The position numbers were made by a program, and so were the translations under genes. The notes below the pieces were generated by a model. That model did not search any database. It was given only the letters and a program-made list of their open reading frames with translations, and was not told where the DNA came from. A stretch of 64,000 nucleotides of DNA, taken from the NCBI RefSeq assembly GCF_001686985.1, contig NZ_CP015318.1, positions 5,702,001 through 5,766,000 of the forward strand, written 5' to 3'. Position 1 is the first letter of the stretch. The number at the start of each line of letters is the position of its first letter. Origin of the DNA: Mesorhizobium amorphae CCNWGS0123. Its GTDB lineage: Bacteria; Pseudomonadota; Alphaproteobacteria; Rhizobiales; Rhizobiaceae. Below are positions 17,597 to 25,946 of this stretch, piece by piece.

Positions 17597-18673
17597 CTAT
17601 TCTTCGCCCTCGTCATCGCTCTCGGCGCCCCGGCGCCAATAGGCGGTGACCAGATGCCGTCCGCGCGGCAGGCCCCACTCCTTGCGTACGATCTTGCGGA
17701 TCTCACGGAAATCGGCGAATTCGCACGCCGCCCAGACATAGAGATTCTCCGGGAGCACCGCGCGATCACGCCCCCGCAGCGCCGCCGGCAACAGAGCGGC
17801 CGTGCCGGGTTCAACGCCTTGCCGGTAAAGCCAGGCGACAGCGATGTTCTCGCCGTCAGCCAGCGACATCCGGTCCTCGGGGCCATCGACTTCGATAAGC
17901 ACCTCGGCGCGGGTCGAGGGCGCAAGCTCCTCGAGGATCCTGCCGATGGCGGGAAGCGCCGTATCGTCGCCGACCAGAAGCAGCGTCTCCGCATCGGGCG
18001 TTCCGCCTCCACCAGGTCCGATCATGCCGACAATATCGCCGGCTTGCGCGTTCTCGGCGAAGGTGGCGGCCGGCGTGTCCTGGCCGGGATGCAGCACGAA
18101 GTCGACATCGAGCCAGCCGCCGGCGGCATCGAGCGCCCGGATCGTGTAGACCCGCACGACCAGCGCATCCTCGCCCGAAGGCCACACCAGCAGGCCGTCG
18201 GCGCCCATCGACGGCCAGACCGGCTGCCGGCCGCGCGGCGGCAGCAAGAGCCGCACATGCAGGCCGCCATGCGCAAACCGGCCGAGATCGCTGCCTGAGA
18301 AACGAACGCGCTGCATATGCGGGGAAATCCGTGTTGCCGACACAACCCTGATCTCGCGAAAGAAGACCGGCGTGCCGGCATCGCTGCCATCGCCTTGCCA
18401 GCGAATACCTTTCGTCGTGCCAAGATGCTCCGAAAAATGGCCGGCGACCGTCATCTTCATGTAGGACAGGCAGGTCTCGTCCTCGGCCGCGACACGGATC
18501 AGCACGCTGCCGTCGTCGAGCGTCGCGTTCAACGAGCCGTAATGCATGCGGAATTCCCACTGGTCGGCAATGCCGGTGTCGATCTCGGTTTCGCCGTGCT
18601 CGGCGCGCAGCCTGTCCATGACGGACCGGATGGCACCATCGACGATCCGGGTTTGCGCGCTCAGTTGCTCCAT
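17597..18673 (-). CDS. Siderophore-interacting protein (ferric-siderophore reductase) with N-terminal DUF2218
   Basis: A 358-aa protein. Residues 1-95 resemble DUF2218 (EFRMHYGSLNATLDDGSVLIRV). From about 120 comes a ViuB/YqjH-like flavin-binding reductase: FFREIRVVSATRISPHMQRVRFSG, then VRVYTIRALD for FAD binding, GMIGPGGG, and the C-terminal SIP domain with VWAACEFADFREIRKIVRKEWG. It would reduce iron(III)-siderophore in the cytoplasm to release iron. ATG 18673 was chosen; a longer frame runs through the promoter and iron box. Convergent with, and functionally paired to, the TonB receptor. Confidence 0.92.
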   Translation of the reverse strand: MEQLSAQTRIVDGAIRSVMDRLRAEHGETEIDTGIADQWEFRMHYGSLNATLDDGSVLIRVAAEDETCLSYMKMTVAGHFSEHLGTTKGIRWQGDGSDAGTPVFFREIRVVSATRISPHMQRVRFSGSDLGRFAHGGLHVRLLLPPRGRQPVWPSMGADGLLVWPSGEDALVVRVYTIRALDAAGGWLDVDFVLHPGQDTPAATFAENAQAGDIVGMIGPGGGGTPDAETLLLVGDDTALPAIGRILEELAPSTRAEVLIEVDGPEDRMSLADGENIAVAWLYRQGVEPGTAALLPAALRGRDRAVLPENLYVWAACEFADFREIRKIVRKEWGLPRGRHLVTAYWRRGAESDDEGEE

Positions 18674-18767
18674 GGGTGCAGCCTTTCGAATACCGGTTGA
18701 AGCGACGCCGTCCAAGGCGCAGCCATCGCCGACATGCCACAGCGGCGGCGCCGTTTCCATAGAAACA

Positions 18768-18782
18768 TGATGAAAGAAGTCA
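18768..18782. promoter_or_regulatory. RirA-type iron box (IRO) upstream of siderophore-interacting protein
   Basis: TGATGAAAGAAGTCA matches TGA-N9-TCA (a self-complementary consensus, so strand is immaterial). It lies 95 bp upstream of the reductase start codon on the minus strand. Confidence 0.6.
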
Positions 18783-18878
18783 TATTTTCTTGAGCGCTTG
18801 AACCTCAAGAATGCAACGCGGTTCCTAGGCGATCACACTGGCTGGAAAATCGACCATCGTAACCGGAAACGGCAACCA

Positions 18879-19655
18879 TCAGTCCAGCCGGTGCATCAAA
18901 TCGTCATCCAGCCAGCGGCCGAAGAAGTAGACCAGCTGCTTGTGCCACCACGGCCAGTCATGACTGACGTCGCCGCCCCAATAGTCGACCCAGGCGGGGA
19001 TGGACTTGTCGCGCAGCACCTGCTCCAAGGCCCGCGTCTCGGTGAGCATCCGCTCTTCCCAGGCGCCCTGACCGCAGCAGAAGATCAGCCTGAGCGCCTT
19101 CAGCCGGCCAAGCAGTTTCTGGTCGACGATCCCAGGCAGATAGTCGAGCGGCGAGTTGTAGAAGATATTGCCGTCGAGCGCGCCGCCGAAGAAATCGCGG
19201 GTCGAGTAGACGCCCGACAGCGCGATCACGCCGCTGGCCAGTTCCGGAAAGCGGAAGACGAAATTCGACGCGTGGTAGCCGCCCATCGAACAGCCTGAAA
19301 ACAGCGGCCTCAGCTCGCGCCCGCCATTGGCTTTTGCCGCGGTCGCCAGCAGTTCCGGCAGCGCCTCTTCGCGCACATAGCGGAAATAGGCTTCGTGGCG
19401 CGCGATACGGTCTGCCGGGTCGGCATGCTTGTCGAAGAAGGATTCCGAATCGATGCCGTCGAGCGTGAACAGCTGGATGCGGCCGGTGTCGATGAATTCC
19501 GAAAGCGCGCCGACCCCGCCGGAATCCTCGAACTGGTAGAACCGTCCTTGCGAGGTCGGGAACACCACCACCGGCCGGCCGGCATGGCCATAGCGCTTGT
19601 ATTCCATGTCGCGGCCGAGGTTGCGGGCGAAACCCTTGTGATAGGAAACGTCCAT
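18879..19655 (-). CDS. Putative esterase, alpha/beta hydrolase fold
   Basis: A 258-aa protein of the putative-esterase family (esterase D / Fes-like). The nucleophile elbow is GCSMGGYHA with Ser123. The His of the triad is expected in GGDVSHDWPWW near the C terminus. It has no signal peptide, so it acts in the cytoplasm. It lies 3 nt downstream of an ATP-grasp ligase gene and is surely cotranscribed with it. A hydrolase paired with a ligase suggests making and trimming an amide or ester bond in one small pathway. The substrate is unknown. Confidence 0.82.
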   Translation of the reverse strand: MDVSYHKGFARNLGRDMEYKRYGHAGRPVVVFPTSQGRFYQFEDSGGVGALSEFIDTGRIQLFTLDGIDSESFFDKHADPADRIARHEAYFRYVREEALPELLATAAKANGGRELRPLFSGCSMGGYHASNFVFRFPELASGVIALSGVYSTRDFFGGALDGNIFYNSPLDYLPGIVDQKLLGRLKALRLIFCCGQGAWEERMLTETRALEQVLRDKSIPAWVDYWGGDVSHDWPWWHKQLVYFFGRWLDDDLMHRLD

Positions 19656-19658
19656 CGC

Positions 19659-20825
19659 TCACGCCTTTTCCGCGTGGATGTAGTCGACCGCCTGGCGCAG
19701 CGCCTTCGGATCCCTGGAGCGCATCTGATAGGCGTAATGTCCCATGGCGCGGCTGAAAACCTCTTCGATGGCCTGATGGTGGACGATCTTGTCGCCGTGG
19801 GCGGCTAGCACGTCCGCATGGCTGTGCAAATAGGCGAGGTGGCGTTTGCGGCTGGCATAGGCGGTGAAGTACTTGCCTTCATAAGGCCCGCCGGCGGCGT
19901 CCTTGACCACCATTTCGGCCCAGGCCGCATAGACGTCGATGTCGAACGTGTAGTTGATCGCGTCGGTCATCCAGGCGCCGGGCGGGCGCATGTTAACCTC
20001 GAGCGCGATGACGCGGTTGTCCTTGGTCTCGAACAATTCGATGTGGAAGAAGCGCTCGCGCACGTCGAACGCCTTCAGGATTTTTCGACCGGCCTCCGCT
20101 ACCGCCGGGCTGATCTCGGGAAAGCAGGTGTAGCTCATATGGCGGTCCCTGTTGACCACCTCCATGACGCTCTGGTCGTAGCGGTGACTGGCCGCCAGCA
20201 CCACCTCGCCGTCGCGGTTGACCAGCCCGTCGAAGGTCACCACCAGCCCTTCGATGAACTGCTCCATGACGAAGCTGACATCTTCGGGCTTGTCCTTGAA
20301 GAACTGATCGAGTTCCTTCGAGTTGGAGATCTTGAAGGTGTTCGAAGCGCCGGAGCCGGAATCCGGCTTCACCACCACCGGATAGCCGACGCGGCGGATG
20401 AAGGTCATGGCACCGGCGCGATCGGAGCACTTGCGCTGCGGGATGGTCTCGACGCCGCTCTTGCGGAAGAAGGCGCGCATGCGGCTCTTGCGTTTCAAAT
20501 TCTTCACGAAATCGAGCTTGGTACCGAAGATGTTGAAGTCGGTGCGGATGTTGGCCTCGAGTTCCAGCCAATGTTCGTTGAGCGACTCGAAACGGTCGAT
20601 GCGGCCCCATTTGTGGATGAAATGGCCCATCGCCCGGAACACCGGCTCGTAGTCCTCCATGTCGGCGACGCGGTAATACTCCGACAGCGCCGTCTTCAGT
20701 TTTCCGTTCAGCGCCTCATAGGGCGCATCGCCGATGCCGAGCACCGTGGCGCCGGCCTTCTTCAGCCGGTCGCAGAAATCGGCGCCGTTGGCCGGAAAAT
20801 GCGGCGAGAAGAAAACGAAATTCAT
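19659..20825 (-). CDS. ATP-grasp domain ligase
   Basis: A 388-aa protein. After an N-terminal Rossmann-like pre-ATP-grasp part (residues 1-100), the ATP-grasp domain shows a phosphate-binding Lys and loop in YPVVVKPDSGSGAS (about residue 160) and the metal-binding segment IALEVNMRPPGAWMTD (about 285). This resembles carbamoyl-phosphate-synthase-like and biotin-carboxylase-like ligases joining a carboxylate to an amine or thiol. The C-terminal part is unusual and has no recognisable acceptor domain. First gene of a two-gene unit with the esterase. Confidence 0.85.
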   Translation of the reverse strand: MNFVFFSPHFPANGADFCDRLKKAGATVLGIGDAPYEALNGKLKTALSEYYRVADMEDYEPVFRAMGHFIHKWGRIDRFESLNEHWLELEANIRTDFNIFGTKLDFVKNLKRKSRMRAFFRKSGVETIPQRKCSDRAGAMTFIRRVGYPVVVKPDSGSGASNTFKISNSKELDQFFKDKPEDVSFVMEQFIEGLVVTFDGLVNRDGEVVLAASHRYDQSVMEVVNRDRHMSYTCFPEISPAVAEAGRKILKAFDVRERFFHIELFETKDNRVIALEVNMRPPGAWMTDAINYTFDIDVYAAWAEMVVKDAAGGPYEGKYFTAYASRKRHLAYLHSHADVLAAHGDKIVHHQAIEEVFSRAMGHYAYQMRSRDPKALRQAVDYIHAEKA

Positions 20826-20961
20826 GGACGGCCTCCCCCGGCGTCGCTGTCAGGTCGAGGCGAGTTTGGCGTATTTGCTCCCTATGGGGAAGAGCTTGCG
20901 CATCTTGCCAAGGAGGCGGTCCCACTTGCCTCCCACAGCCTGCTCCTGTATGAGAACCGCC

Positions 20962-21081
20962 ATGAACACGCGCGCCTCTTCCGTCGCTTCCCGTCCGACC
21001 GGCTTCGCCGGCGAGACTGTGCGCGCGCTTGCTTCGACCCTGCTTCTTCTCGGCCTTATCGGCGATCGCCGGGTTCGCTGA
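20962..21081 (+). CDS. Candidate leu leader peptide (LeuL)
   Basis: A 39-codon frame (MNTRASSV...LASTLLLLGLIGDRRVR) located 150 nt upstream of leuA. Four Leu codons in a row plus a fifth (CTG CTT CTT CTC ... CTT, 21040-21057) and an Ile codon resemble leader peptides of branched-chain amino acid attenuators. An in-frame ATG at 20950 would add four residues. The ribosome-binding site is weak. Downstream RNA can fold (see next feature), but I see no U-run terminator, so the mechanism is uncertain. Confidence 0.62.
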   Translation: MNTRASSVASRPTGFAGETVRALASTLLLLGLIGDRRVR

Positions 21082-21125
21082 AGGAGCGCCCGGCGGTCGA
21101 ACCGCCGCTCACGCGCACGCTCCTT
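21081..21125 (+). promoter_or_regulatory. leuA leader RNA stem-loops
   Basis: AAGGAGCG (21081-21088) pairs with CGCTCCTT (21118-21125), enclosing a perfect inner hairpin CGGCGGT-CGA-ACCGCCG (21091-21107). The structure begins at the stop codon of the Leu-rich leader peptide. A ribosome stalled on the Leu codons would not cover it, whereas one at the stop would. There is no poly-U tract after it. Confidence 0.55.
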
Positions 21126-21231
21126 GGCCAAATTGGCAAGTCACATCAAGCGAACGAAACTTTGGTAAAGGCGCCGCTCGGCACCAAAATCCGCCTGCAG
21201 GTGGACCCGCGAGCCGCCGGGAGATACGACG

Positions 21232-22980
21232 ATGAACGCACGAGAAGATATCCGTCCAAATGACGGCAACGCAGTAGGGGGCATGACAAAGTCAGCCCGG
21301 GGCATGCCGGACGCCCCTCGCAAATATCAACCCTATCCGACCGTCGGCCTCACCGACCGCACCTGGCCCTCGAAGATCATCGACAAGGCGCCGATCTGGT
21401 GCTCGGTCGACCTGCGTGACGGCAACCAGGCGCTGATCGACCCGATGGGCCATGAGCGCAAGGCGCGCATGTTCGGCCTGCTGCTCGATATGGGCTTCAA
21501 GGAGATCGAGATCGGCTTCCCGTCGGCTTCGCAGACCGATTTCGACTTCGCCCGCTGGTGCATCGAGGAGGGCAATGTGCCCGCCGATGTCTCGCTGCAG
21601 GTGCTGGTGCAGTGCCGTCCCGAGCTCATCACCCGCACCTTCGAGGCGCTGAAGGGCGCCACCAACCCGATCGTGCATTTCTACAACTCGACCAGCGAGT
21701 TGCAGCGCCGCGTCGTCTTCGAGAAGGACGTCGCCGGCATCAAGCGCATCGCCACCGACGCGGCCAAGATGATCACCGACATGGCGGCGAAGGCCGGCGG
21801 CGGCTATCGCTTCGAATATTCGCCGGAAAGCTTCACCGGCACCGAACTCGAAGTGGCGCTGGAGATCTGCAACGCGGTCACCGAGATCGTCAAGCCGACG
21901 CCGGACAACAAGCTGATCATCAACCTGCCGTCGACGGTCGAGATGTCGACGCCCAACATCTATGCCGACCGCATCGAATGGATGTGCCGCAACCTCGACA
22001 ACCGCGAGAACCTGTTGATTTCGCTGCATCCGCACAATGATCGCGGCACAGGCATCGCCACCACCGAACTCGGCCTGATGGCCGGTGCGGACCGTGTCGA
22101 AGGCACGCTGTTCGGCAATGGCGAGCGCACCGGCAATGTCGACATCGTCACGCTGGCGCTCAACATGTACACGCAAGGCGTCGATCCCGAACTCGACTGC
22201 TCCGACATCAACCGGATGAAGGACGTCTACGAGTACTCGAACCAGCTGAAGATCCCGGAACGCCACCCTTACGTCGGCGAACTCGTCTACACCGCCTTTT
22301 CCGGCTCGCACCAGGACGCCATCAACAAGGGTATGAAGGCGCTGCGCAAGGCCAACACGCCGCACTGGGAAGTGCCCTATCTGCCGATCGACCCGGCCGA
22401 TGTCGGCCGCAACTACGAGGCGATCATCCGCATCAACTCGCAGTCCGGCAAGGGCGGCATCGCCTATGTGCTGCACGCCGACTATGGCCTCAATTTGCCG
22501 CGCAATCTGCAGATCGAGTTCAGCCAACATATCCAGGCGATCACCGACGCCGAAGGCAAGGAAGTGCCAGGCAAGCGCATCCATGACCGCTTTCTCGAAA
22601 CCTATGTCGACCAGCCCGGCGCGCGGCTGAAATTCCTCGACCACCAGACCTATCCCGATACCGAGGTAAAGGGCCGGCGCGTGGTCGAAGCTGTGATCCT
22701 CGACAACGGCAAGGAAGTCACCATCACCGGTTCCGGCACGGGTCCGATCGACGGCTTCGTCGATGCTCTGTCGCGCCATGTCGGCGTCGATATGTCGGTG
22801 CTCGACTATTCCGAGCATTCCTTGCAGCGCGGCTCGAACGCCTCGGCGATTTCCTATGTCGAGATGGAACATCCGGGCGGCAAGCTGTTCGGCGCCGGCA
22901 TTAACACCAACATCGTCGCCGCGTCGCTGGAAGCCGTGGTTTCGGCCGCCAACCGCATCGTCGGCCGCAAGGCCGGCTGA
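21232..22980 (+). CDS. leuA: 2-isopropylmalate synthase
   Basis: A 582-aa enzyme condensing acetyl-CoA and 2-oxoisovalerate, the first step of leucine synthesis. The N-terminal TIM barrel has the metal and catalytic motif WCSVDLRDGNQAL and the family signature around SLHPHNDRGTG. The C-terminal LeuA allosteric dimer domain (DYSEHSLQRGSNASAISYVEM) gives leucine feedback. The length fits the longer LeuA subgroup. ATG 21232 has GGGAG upstream; internal ATGs at 21283 and 21304 remain possible. A Leu-rich leader frame upstream suggests attenuation. Confidence 0.97.
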   Translation: MNAREDIRPNDGNAVGGMTKSARGMPDAPRKYQPYPTVGLTDRTWPSKIIDKAPIWCSVDLRDGNQALIDPMGHERKARMFGLLLDMGFKEIEIGFPSASQTDFDFARWCIEEGNVPADVSLQVLVQCRPELITRTFEALKGATNPIVHFYNSTSELQRRVVFEKDVAGIKRIATDAAKMITDMAAKAGGGYRFEYSPESFTGTELEVALEICNAVTEIVKPTPDNKLIINLPSTVEMSTPNIYADRIEWMCRNLDNRENLLISLHPHNDRGTGIATTELGLMAGADRVEGTLFGNGERTGNVDIVTLALNMYTQGVDPELDCSDINRMKDVYEYSNQLKIPERHPYVGELVYTAFSGSHQDAINKGMKALRKANTPHWEVPYLPIDPADVGRNYEAIIRINSQSGKGGIAYVLHADYGLNLPRNLQIEFSQHIQAITDAEGKEVPGKRIHDRFLETYVDQPGARLKFLDHQTYPDTEVKGRRVVEAVILDNGKEVTITGSGTGPIDGFVDALSRHVGVDMSVLDYSEHSLQRGSNASAISYVEMEHPGGKLFGAGINTNIVAASLEAVVSAANRIVGRKAG

Positions 22981-22991
22981 TCTTTCCAAAC

Positions 22992-23023
22992 CCCTGGCGC
23001 GCCGCATCGGCGGCGCTCCAGGG
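22992..23023 (+). terminator. Strong hairpin after leuA
   Basis: CCCTGG...CCAGGG plus GCGCCGC...GCGGCGC forms a 13-bp stem with one mismatch and a 4-nt loop (ATCG), 12 nt past the leuA stop. There is no T-run, so it may be a Rho-assisted terminator or an RNA-stabilising hairpin. Confidence 0.4.
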
Positions 23024-23168
23024 CCTGACCTCGCGAGCCGGCTCTCGCGTTAACCATGGGCAATTATCCGGTGGCTTACGCGATAGCATAATACAACCAT
23101 GCTTGTGCGGCGGTACCAGCGCTATATGATCGCGCCTCAACCTGTGCCGACTTCGAGAGGATCGACAC

Positions 23169-24941
23169 TTGCAGCATGCCACGCCTGCCGCCCCCGCAGT
23201 GCGCGAGACATTGGAGCGACTGCTTGCCAGCGAAACGTTCGGACGGTCCGAGCGTGCACGAAAACTGCTGCGCTATCTGGTCGAACGCGAACAGGCCGGC
23301 GAGGCTGACCGGCTCAAGGGTTTTTCCATCGCCATGGACGTCTTCGGCAAGGACGGCGATTTCGATCCGTCTACCGATGCCGTCGTTCGGGTTCAGGCTG
23401 GCAGGCTGCGCGAGCTTCTGCAGAACTACTTCGCCAATGAAGGCGTTGGCGAGCCGGTGCGCATCGCCATTCCGCGCGGCGGCTACGTTCCTTCCTATGA
23501 ACTGAATGCAATTCGCCTGCCGGCCGAGTTGGAGCCGGCGGAAGGCACCGCGCCGACGATCGCCCCCACGGAACTGCCCGACCTCGACATCGTCCACGCC
23601 GCCCCGCTGATGTCGCCCGCTGCCGCACCCGAACCCGGGCCGTCGTTCACCCGGCAGCTGAAGTTCTTCTGGGGCGCAATTGTCGTGGTCATCGCCATGC
23701 TCGGGGTGCTGATCCTTCGCCAGGGCAGCGATATCCTGCTCGGCAGCAGTGGTTCCACCTCGGCCGTAGAGACCGCGGTGGCGACGAGCAGCGTAGCGTC
23801 ACCTCCGGTGGAAACCTTGCCGCTGGTCTACATCGCCGTGAAGGCCAATGGCCCGGAGGCTGCCCGTGTGGCTACTTCGCTGCGCGCCGGCCTCGCCGGG
23901 TTCGACACGATAGACTTCATCGGACGTGATGCCGAAGGCACTCGCGATCCGGCCGGCGACGCCACCAGCTTCGTATTCGATATCCTGCCTGGACCCGCGG
24001 CGAGCGACGTGACGCTCGAACTGCAGAATGTCGCGACCGGCCGGGTGCTGTTGTCACGCAACCTGTCGGCCGTCGACAGCGCGCCGGGCGCGATCGAAGA
24101 CAGTATCGCCAACATACTGACCTCGACCATCCCTGCCTACGGACCGATCTACACCTATATCGAACAGAGCGGCATCGAGACCGGCCTTATGGGGTGTCTT
24201 GTGCTCAATGACAGCTACTACCTCGACCAGAGCGCCAAGACTCACGAAGCTGCCTATCGCTGCCTGGAAAATCTCGCCAGCCAGGGTGCGAAATCATCGC
24301 TGGTCTATTCGGAACTCGCCTCCCTGCATCTCGAGGCTGTCACCGATCACTATTCCTATCCGCCCGGCGCGACGATCGAACAGGCGATGTCGTTTGCCCA
24401 TCGCGCTGTTCAGATGGGGCCGACCAGCCCCTACGCACATCGCGCTTATGGCTATCTCAATTCGCGCCTCGGCAATATGGATGAATCGATCCGCTGGATG
24501 CGCAAGGCTCATGAGCTCAACCCTTACGACCTCGGCATGGCGGCGGCTTACGGCTATGGACTGATTTTCGCCGGCAAATACAGCGAAGGAACCCCGATCC
24601 TGGCCCACGCCGTCGAAACCTTCAGCGGCCACCCGACCTGGTGGGACTACGGGCTTTTTGTCGGCGCACTCATGCTGGGCGACACGAACAGGGCCGCCAT
24701 TGCCAGCGAGTCGTTGCGCACGACGGCAAGCAAATCGCACTATCTGGCGGCGCGCCTGATCGGCGCCAAGATAGCCGGCCGCGATCAACTGGCGAGCCAG
24801 CTGACGAACGAGCTGATCGCCAAGTTTCCGAAGTTCGCCGCCAATCCGCGCTCAACCTTCGTCGACAGGAAATACCCTGCCGACCTGACCGACCGGCTGG
24901 TCGGGGCGCTGCGCACGGCAGGGCTCGGCAACGCCAGCTGA
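23169..24941 (+). CDS. Membrane-anchored TPR protein with conserved N-terminal VRVQAGRLR domain
   Basis: A 590-aa protein. Residues 1-115 form a widely distributed but uncharacterised domain (LLRYLVE, FGKDGDFDPSTDAVVRVQAG, IPRGGYVP), seen elsewhere at the N terminus of TPR or adenylate-cyclase-like proteins and possibly a winged-helix regulator. One membrane helix lies near residues 166-186 (FWGAIVVVIAMLGVLIL). The C-terminal half contains TPR-like helical repeats (SLVYSELASLH, PYAHRAYGYLNSRLGNMDESIRWMRKAHELNP). A TTG start at 23169 with GAGAGGA 7 nt upstream is favoured. A cytoplasmic DNA-binding head with periplasmic TPRs (CadC-like layout) is an inference. Confidence 0.75.
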   Translation: MQHATPAAPAVRETLERLLASETFGRSERARKLLRYLVEREQAGEADRLKGFSIAMDVFGKDGDFDPSTDAVVRVQAGRLRELLQNYFANEGVGEPVRIAIPRGGYVPSYELNAIRLPAELEPAEGTAPTIAPTELPDLDIVHAAPLMSPAAAPEPGPSFTRQLKFFWGAIVVVIAMLGVLILRQGSDILLGSSGSTSAVETAVATSSVASPPVETLPLVYIAVKANGPEAARVATSLRAGLAGFDTIDFIGRDAEGTRDPAGDATSFVFDILPGPAASDVTLELQNVATGRVLLSRNLSAVDSAPGAIEDSIANILTSTIPAYGPIYTYIEQSGIETGLMGCLVLNDSYYLDQSAKTHEAAYRCLENLASQGAKSSLVYSELASLHLEAVTDHYSYPPGATIEQAMSFAHRAVQMGPTSPYAHRAYGYLNSRLGNMDESIRWMRKAHELNPYDLGMAAAYGYGLIFAGKYSEGTPILAHAVETFSGHPTWWDYGLFVGALMLGDTNRAAIASESLRTTASKSHYLAARLIGAKIAGRDQLASQLTNELIAKFPKFAANPRSTFVDRKYPADLTDRLVGALRTAGLGNAS

Positions 24942-25061
24942 CGTGCGCCAAGCGCGCGCCGGATCGCGAAAATTTTACTGGCCATCGATCTGGTCTGGGA
25001 GCAATCCAGCCGCAATCTGGAATTCGCTATCCGTCCGGTTCTGCAACAATCATCAGTTTTC

Positions 25062-25868
25062 ATGAGTTCATCCCTCCACGCTGCCGAACGCGGTATCGGT
25101 CCGAAGACTGTCGCCTTCCTGCACGGCTTCGGTGGCTGCCATGAGGTCTGGCGCGACGTGACGTCGATGCTTGCGCCCGACATGCGGACGCTGGCCTACG
25201 ACCTTCCCGGGCATGGGCTTTCTCTCGATTTCCCTGGCAGTGGTTCGGCCAGGACGGCCGCTCGGGCCGCTCTGACGGACCTTGCCGCGCGTGGCATGAA
25301 AAGGGTGCACCTGGTCGGCCATTCGATGGGCGGCGCAGTGGCTGTGCTGATGGCATTGGCCGAGGCCGAAAGAATTGCCTCGCTGACACTTTTGGCGCCA
25401 GGCGGCTTTGGCCCGGAAATCAACGGCCCTCTCTTGCGCCGCTATGCGGCCGCCACCGGCAAAAGTGAGATCCGTACCTGTCTCGCTGCCATGTCCGGGC
25501 CGCTGAGCCAACCCCCTGAGCACGTCGTGGATGTGCTTGACGAGATGCGTCGGCGCCCGGGTCAGTTGCAAAAGCTTGTCGAGTTTGCCGCGTCCATGAC
25601 CAGGGATGACCGGCAGGGCGCCATACCGCGCGAACAGCTCGAAACGTTGAAAATGCCGGTGATGGTTATCTGGGGAACGGACGACGCTGTGCTGCCCGTT
25701 TGCCAGGCCGACGCTATGCCGGTGCATTTTCATCTGCACCATGTTCTGGAGGCTGGCCACATGCTGCCCGAGGAAGCGCCTGACCTTGTCGCCATGGCGG
25801 TGCGCCGCAACATGAACCGCCGCAGCAGCAGGCGCCTTCAGCCCAGACTTGACGCGGCGGCGAGCTGA
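25062..25868 (+). CDS. Alpha/beta hydrolase
   Basis: A 268-aa cytoplasmic alpha/beta hydrolase. The oxyanion HGFGG motif lies near residue 21, nucleophile Ser88 in VGHSMGG, acid Asp in WGTDDAVLP and His in VLEAGHMLPEE. The pattern resembles acetoin-dehydrogenase E2-like or acyl-transfer hydrolases, but no lipoyl domain is present. The C terminus is Arg-rich. The substrate is unknown. Confidence 0.87.
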   Translation: MSSSLHAAERGIGPKTVAFLHGFGGCHEVWRDVTSMLAPDMRTLAYDLPGHGLSLDFPGSGSARTAARAALTDLAARGMKRVHLVGHSMGGAVAVLMALAEAERIASLTLLAPGGFGPEINGPLLRRYAAATGKSEIRTCLAAMSGPLSQPPEHVVDVLDEMRRRPGQLQKLVEFAASMTRDDRQGAIPREQLETLKMPVMVIWGTDDAVLPVCQADAMPVHFHLHHVLEAGHMLPEEAPDLVAMAVRRNMNRRSSRRLQPRLDAAAS

Positions 25869-25911
25869 TCCGCAGCCATTATCTCGCGGGTGCATTTTGC
25901 CGACGACTATG

Positions 25912-25926
25912 TTAACTCGCTGTTAA
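25912..25926. promoter_or_regulatory. Perfect CtrA box (TTAA-N7-TTAA)
   Basis: TTAACTCGCTGTTAA is an exact TTAA-N7-TTAA full site for the cell-cycle regulator CtrA, followed at once by CC. It ends 20 nt before the ATG of the next gene, which is closer than an activating box usually sits. Repression by CtrA, or a different start site, is therefore possible. Confidence 0.55.
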
Positions 25927-25946
25927 CCAACCGCGAGGCAACGCCG

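Noticed and set aside
19818..21263. 481-codon plus-strand frame opposite the ATP-grasp gene and across the leu leader
   Set aside because: Shadow of the minus-strand ligase; it would also erase the leucine leader and leuA start.
21292..23007. 571-codon minus-strand open frame opposite leuA
   Set aside because: Complete overlap with leuA, no recognisable motif.
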